Shown: in pieces, positions 60,651-64,000 of the stretch
Layout: each line of letters begins with the position of its first letter
How positions within the stretch are numbered: the stretch's first letter is position 1
Assembly: GCA_904066235.2 (NCBI GenBank)
Contig: CAJFCV020000004.1
Coordinates: forward strand, 3,534,001 to 3,598,000
DNA: 64,000 nucleotides
Direction: 5' to 3'
DNA from: Bursaphelenchus xylophilus
Lineage: Eukaryota; Nematoda; Chromadorea; Rhabditida; Aphelenchoididae
The notes under the pieces: model-generated
Seen by the model: the letters and a program-made list of their open reading frames with translations, nothing else
What the model was told of the DNA's origin: nothing
Database searches by the model: none
Translations under genes and position numbers: made by a program

Positions 60651-63600
60651 TTATGCATTATACAATCCTTTTTGAACTTCACGTCCATTATAATAAATAG
60701 ATTCTTGACAATATCGTCCGTAATACCCGTCGTCACATTTACAAAAAACTTGTGTTGGTATGGCAAAAGTGCAAGACTCCAATTTCTCGGCGTACCGCAG
60801 ATTCGTGCAAAGTCCATGGCCATTACAGTGGTGAACGGAGCACCTGAAGGCATAAAAGATCGTTACATTCGCGTTTCCAATGTACATAATATAGGGTGAC
60901 CCAAAATAAGTGGTTTTTCAAGGTTCCAAAGGACAAAAAGTGTATTTTTAACTGTGTTTCACAAGGCTTTGGCGACGCCGACTTACCTTCTGCTCATGCT
61001 CAGAAACGCCGAAGAATACGGCCCAAACATGTCTTGAACATATGCCGCAATGGAATCACATCTTTTCTGCATGTTCTTACTTCCCGACCAAACAATCGCT
61101 CCATCCGCGCCGAGAAGTAAAGGCAGATGGAAAGAGTTGCAAATATCTTCCTAAAAAATATATTCGTATGATGTGTTTGTAAACGACAACGTCTTTTTGA
61201 ATCTCCGTAATCTCTCTTCGTATCAAAATTGTCATTTCCGACTTTTTTTTCAGCCAAAACGGGGCCGATATTATACTAGGTATACCAGCCGGGCCCGGAA
61301 GATTTTCTTAGCAAATACCTTGGGGAGTAATCGATAAAAATTTAGAAAAATTGATTTTTTCGGATCTATAAAGCTTCTAGTTTTCCACCAGACGATTTTT
61401 TCATTATTTTCCCCTCAGGGCTTTTATGAAACCGAGACTTTCCCGCAATCGTCAATTTTGATTTTTCATTTTAAAAACAGCCAATTTTTCTAAATTGCCC
61501 TTAATAAACTCTATAAAAATTATAACTACAAATTTTATAGGACTGTTTAGCAATAAAAAGCGACATGCCTACAAAATAGCGAGCCCTAAGGGCCTTAGAA
61601 ACACAATTTTTGCGATTTTGATCCATTTTTTCCCAAGTCTTAACTAATGAAATCGAATTCCTCATAGTTTTGAGCTTTTCAAATTCCTTACCGCAGAGTA
61701 GAACTCTTCATCTTCTCCGTACGCAAACTTAACATAGGCATAAATTGGTTTCCTGGCCTGGAATGTCAGCATGTTCGTCCTCAACGCTTCCTTCATCCGT
61801 GCAATCGTCTGTTTGGAATTTGTGTGATTTTCACGTCGATTGCTTGAAAAATAGACCCGTGGAAACAGAACGTCCTGTATCGCCATTAGATCCAGCAATC
61901 TGAAAAAAAAATTGAGAAAATTTTTTTTGGGTCTCCAAGTTTAACACTTTTCGATTTGTTTTTTTAATTTGGTACATCTACATGCCACAAAAAAGTCAAT
62001 GAAAATTTCATCTCGTAATTTACACCCACAACAATAACGCAATCTTTTTCCGAAAGAACACACAAAATGAGGAGGGTGGGCGAGACAAAAAACATTTTTT
62101 TTTCTAACGCAATTTCCGCTCGAAAAAACTTGATTTTTTTGCGGAAATATTATGTTGCACATTTTTTAACTTTTCGAATTTTTCAAAAAAAATGAATAAA
62201 AAAATTTTTTATTTATTTTTTTAGCAGTCACAAACGCGATAAACTACCCCTCTTTTCAACTTACTGTTCATTGTAGACTCTAAACGACGCCAAACAGTCA
62301 GTTTTCCCATCGTAGCCGGCGTCATAATTGCACAGGGGATACTCCCAATATCCCCATTTGGCAAATGGCCGCAGTCTTTTGGCCAACTTTAGCGTCTCAA
62401 TGAAGAAACGTCTGAAAATGGGGGTAAATATCATCAATTATATAGTCCTATTCATCCTACACTTAACTCTCAGGTTTTTGCAAAAAAAATTTAAAGAAAA
62501 AAATGAAACCCACTTTGCAGCGCTGTTGAACTCGTATCTCGCTAATCTTTCCGCACTCGTGTCGTTGATTCCATATTTCTCTCGGATCAATTCAATCGAA
62601 TATTTTTGATAAACACTCCTTCCGCCATAATTGTATTCATAAATTGGTCGCCAGCATTCGTAATCAATCACAGCGATGCCGTCAAAATCTCTGTTTGGAA
62701 TTAAAAGCTCAACATCTAGGACAACCTTCTTCAAATGGGCGTTGAGATCCGCGTTCTGCAATAGGAAAGGTTCTAGGGGAAAAATAAAAATTTTAAGGGA
62801 AAAATCTTTGCATCGCATTTGGGGTACTTCCCTTGTAAGCCCTGGGCGAAGGCTCAAGTTTGAAATCGCTTTTTTTATATAATAGGCGCGACATAAAGTC
62901 CGTAGAATTTTGCACAGTGCATTATTTAATTTCCCTTTTTTTCGCACGCACCGTTGCGATTCCTCGTTTTTGCACTAGCGACATGCACTTTTCGGCGATT
63001 GAACCCGCGACGTCGGCGAAAAAAATTCTACGGACTTTATGGCGCGACTATATTAATTTTCGGTACTTACAGAGGAAGTACCCCAAGTGTGACGCTCAGA
63101 TTTTGATGAAACTTGGCACAAATTTAGAATAATTTTTTAAAAAATATATGCGAGAATCCTAGCTCGCGCTTTGCAGAAACAACCGAGATTTTTAGATCGC
63201 AAAGCCGGCGAAAATTTTAAACTTTTGGCCAAATTTCGGCACGAAAAGTTTCATACCGATTTCTACCGTAATGTTTCCACTAAAAATCAATTTTTTCCGC
63301 ATGGAACAATCAAAGTTATGGCCAAAAAGTGTTTTTTTCTCTGACCGCTCTCCGCGTTTACTGTACTCTCTCGGCGGCAAAGATCGTTCAATATCTCGGT
63401 GGCGCTTGGAAAGCGCGAGCTAAAACTTTCAGGAATTGATATTTAGTGTATGCCCAAGGTGTGTGCAAAATTTGATGAAAATCTAAGCGTCGCACTTGGG
63501 GTACTTCCCTTTTGTTAGCGGTGCTTGCTGTCAAAGTTTTGGTTTTGCAATATTTTTCTGCGAATTTTGCCAGGAAAAGTTTCATTTCTTTTTCTACCGT

Positions 63601-64000
63601 AAAGGGTAATGTTTCCAAAAAAAAAATCAATTTTTTCTGCACGAAATTACCAAAATTATGGCCAAAAAAGTGTTTTTCTCTCTGAACTCTCTCCGCGTTT
63701 AGCGTACTGTACTCCCTTGGCCGCAAGGATCGTTGAATATCTCCACAGCCCCTGCAAAGCGTAAGCTGAAACTTTCAGGAAGTGATATGTGATCTATGCC
63801 CGTTACAAAACCTGGCCAACCTCACCTGCGGCACTCCGCCGTTCCGCGGATATCTGCATTCGTTCGTCGACGAATAACATTTCTTGTCGCTCTTCTCGTG
63901 AGCGCAAAATGGAACCAATCCCAGCTGCTCCTCGTAGAAAATGACAATCTTTTCCCCATCGAACTTGTGGCCTTCGTTGACGATTATCCCATAATCTTCG
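60651..64000 (-). CDS. Hyaluronidase (GH56) with C-terminal EGF-like domain, 5' end outside window
   Basis: An extracellular or lysosomal enzyme that cleaves hyaluronan or chondroitin. Exons: 63826 to beyond 64000, 62514-62755, 62265-62411, 61692-61899, 60987-61150, 60651-60843; frame is kept across all joins. The second visible exon has FDGIAVIDYECWRP, matching the GH56 active-site DxE (the acid Glu follows the Asp by two). Later come WGYWEYPLCNYD, the LLGADGAIVWSG strand and, at the end, an EGF-like domain with CSVHHCNGHGLC ... CKCDDGYYGRYC. The first visible exon has IVIFYEEQLGLVPF. No missing key residue. The intron at 62756-63825 holds two family C copies. Confidence 0.88.
63071..63511. 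mobile_element. Family C element, copy 5 (hyaluronidase intron)
   Basis: Starts AGAGGAAGTACCCCAAGTGT and ends CGCACTTGGGGTACTTCCC. A second truncated family C body follows directly (63512-63800) and a terminal fragment lies at 62811-62838, so this intron received the family at least twice. Confidence 0.78.

Noticed and set aside
1..64000. CRISPR arrays, prokaryotic operons or bacterial insertion sequences
   Set aside because: The window is intron-rich nematode DNA; no spaced identical repeats or bacterial gene arrangement was found.

Overview
The window is nuclear DNA of a nematode. The evidence is the gene content (a tandem array of nematode-type serpentine chemoreceptor genes, an SXP/RAL-2 secreted protein, an astacin with a C-terminal ShK domain, a tau-tubulin/CK1-like kinase), very short introns (43-44 bp in two genes), a tRNA-Tyr with a 10-nt intron, and many small inverted-repeat transposons. 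I cannot name the species. All exon joins were read by hand from splice signals; the internal exons of each listed gene keep frame, and the complete ones sum to whole codons.

Layout. 1-7.6 kb: no gene I can support, several transposon relics. 7.7-12.9 kb (+): an eight-exon cytochrome P450. 15.2-25.6 kb (-): four tandem, structurally matching 7TM chemoreceptor genes; the second and third are products of a recent tandem duplication. 26-28.9 kb (-): a seven-exon astacin protease. 30.5 kb: intact tRNA-Tyr. 31.3-33.4 kb (-): cct-6 chaperonin subunit, divergent from prp-18 splicing factor (33.7-35.9 kb, +). 37.2-45.4 kb (+): an SXP/RAL-2 gene whose 7.6-kb first intron holds two tRNA-Tyr relics broken by transposons and an LTR retroelement with visually identical LTRs. 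46-54.2 kb (+): an 11-exon protein with three NADAR-like modules and two antisense tRNA-Phe genes in its introns. 55.2-55.9 kb (-): a secreted proline-rich repeat protein. 57.2-59.8 kb (+): a CK1/TTBK-like kinase. 60.7 kb to the right edge (-): hyaluronidase, 5' end outside the window.

Mobile DNA is the dominant theme. At least ten families recur, mostly inside introns: a TA-target family present about 15 times (A), a 7- to 9-bp-duplication family (B), a set of foldback elements with CAAGG/CAGGG ends and 3-bp TNA target duplications (C, G, I, K), hAT-like GC-tipped elements with perfect 8-bp duplications, a TA-target 920-bp palindrome (H), a mariner relic and one LTR element. Several are nested, so their relative ages can be read directly. 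Some foldback elements carry tRNA-like A/B boxes, and two independent foldback insertions hit tRNA-Tyr sequences.
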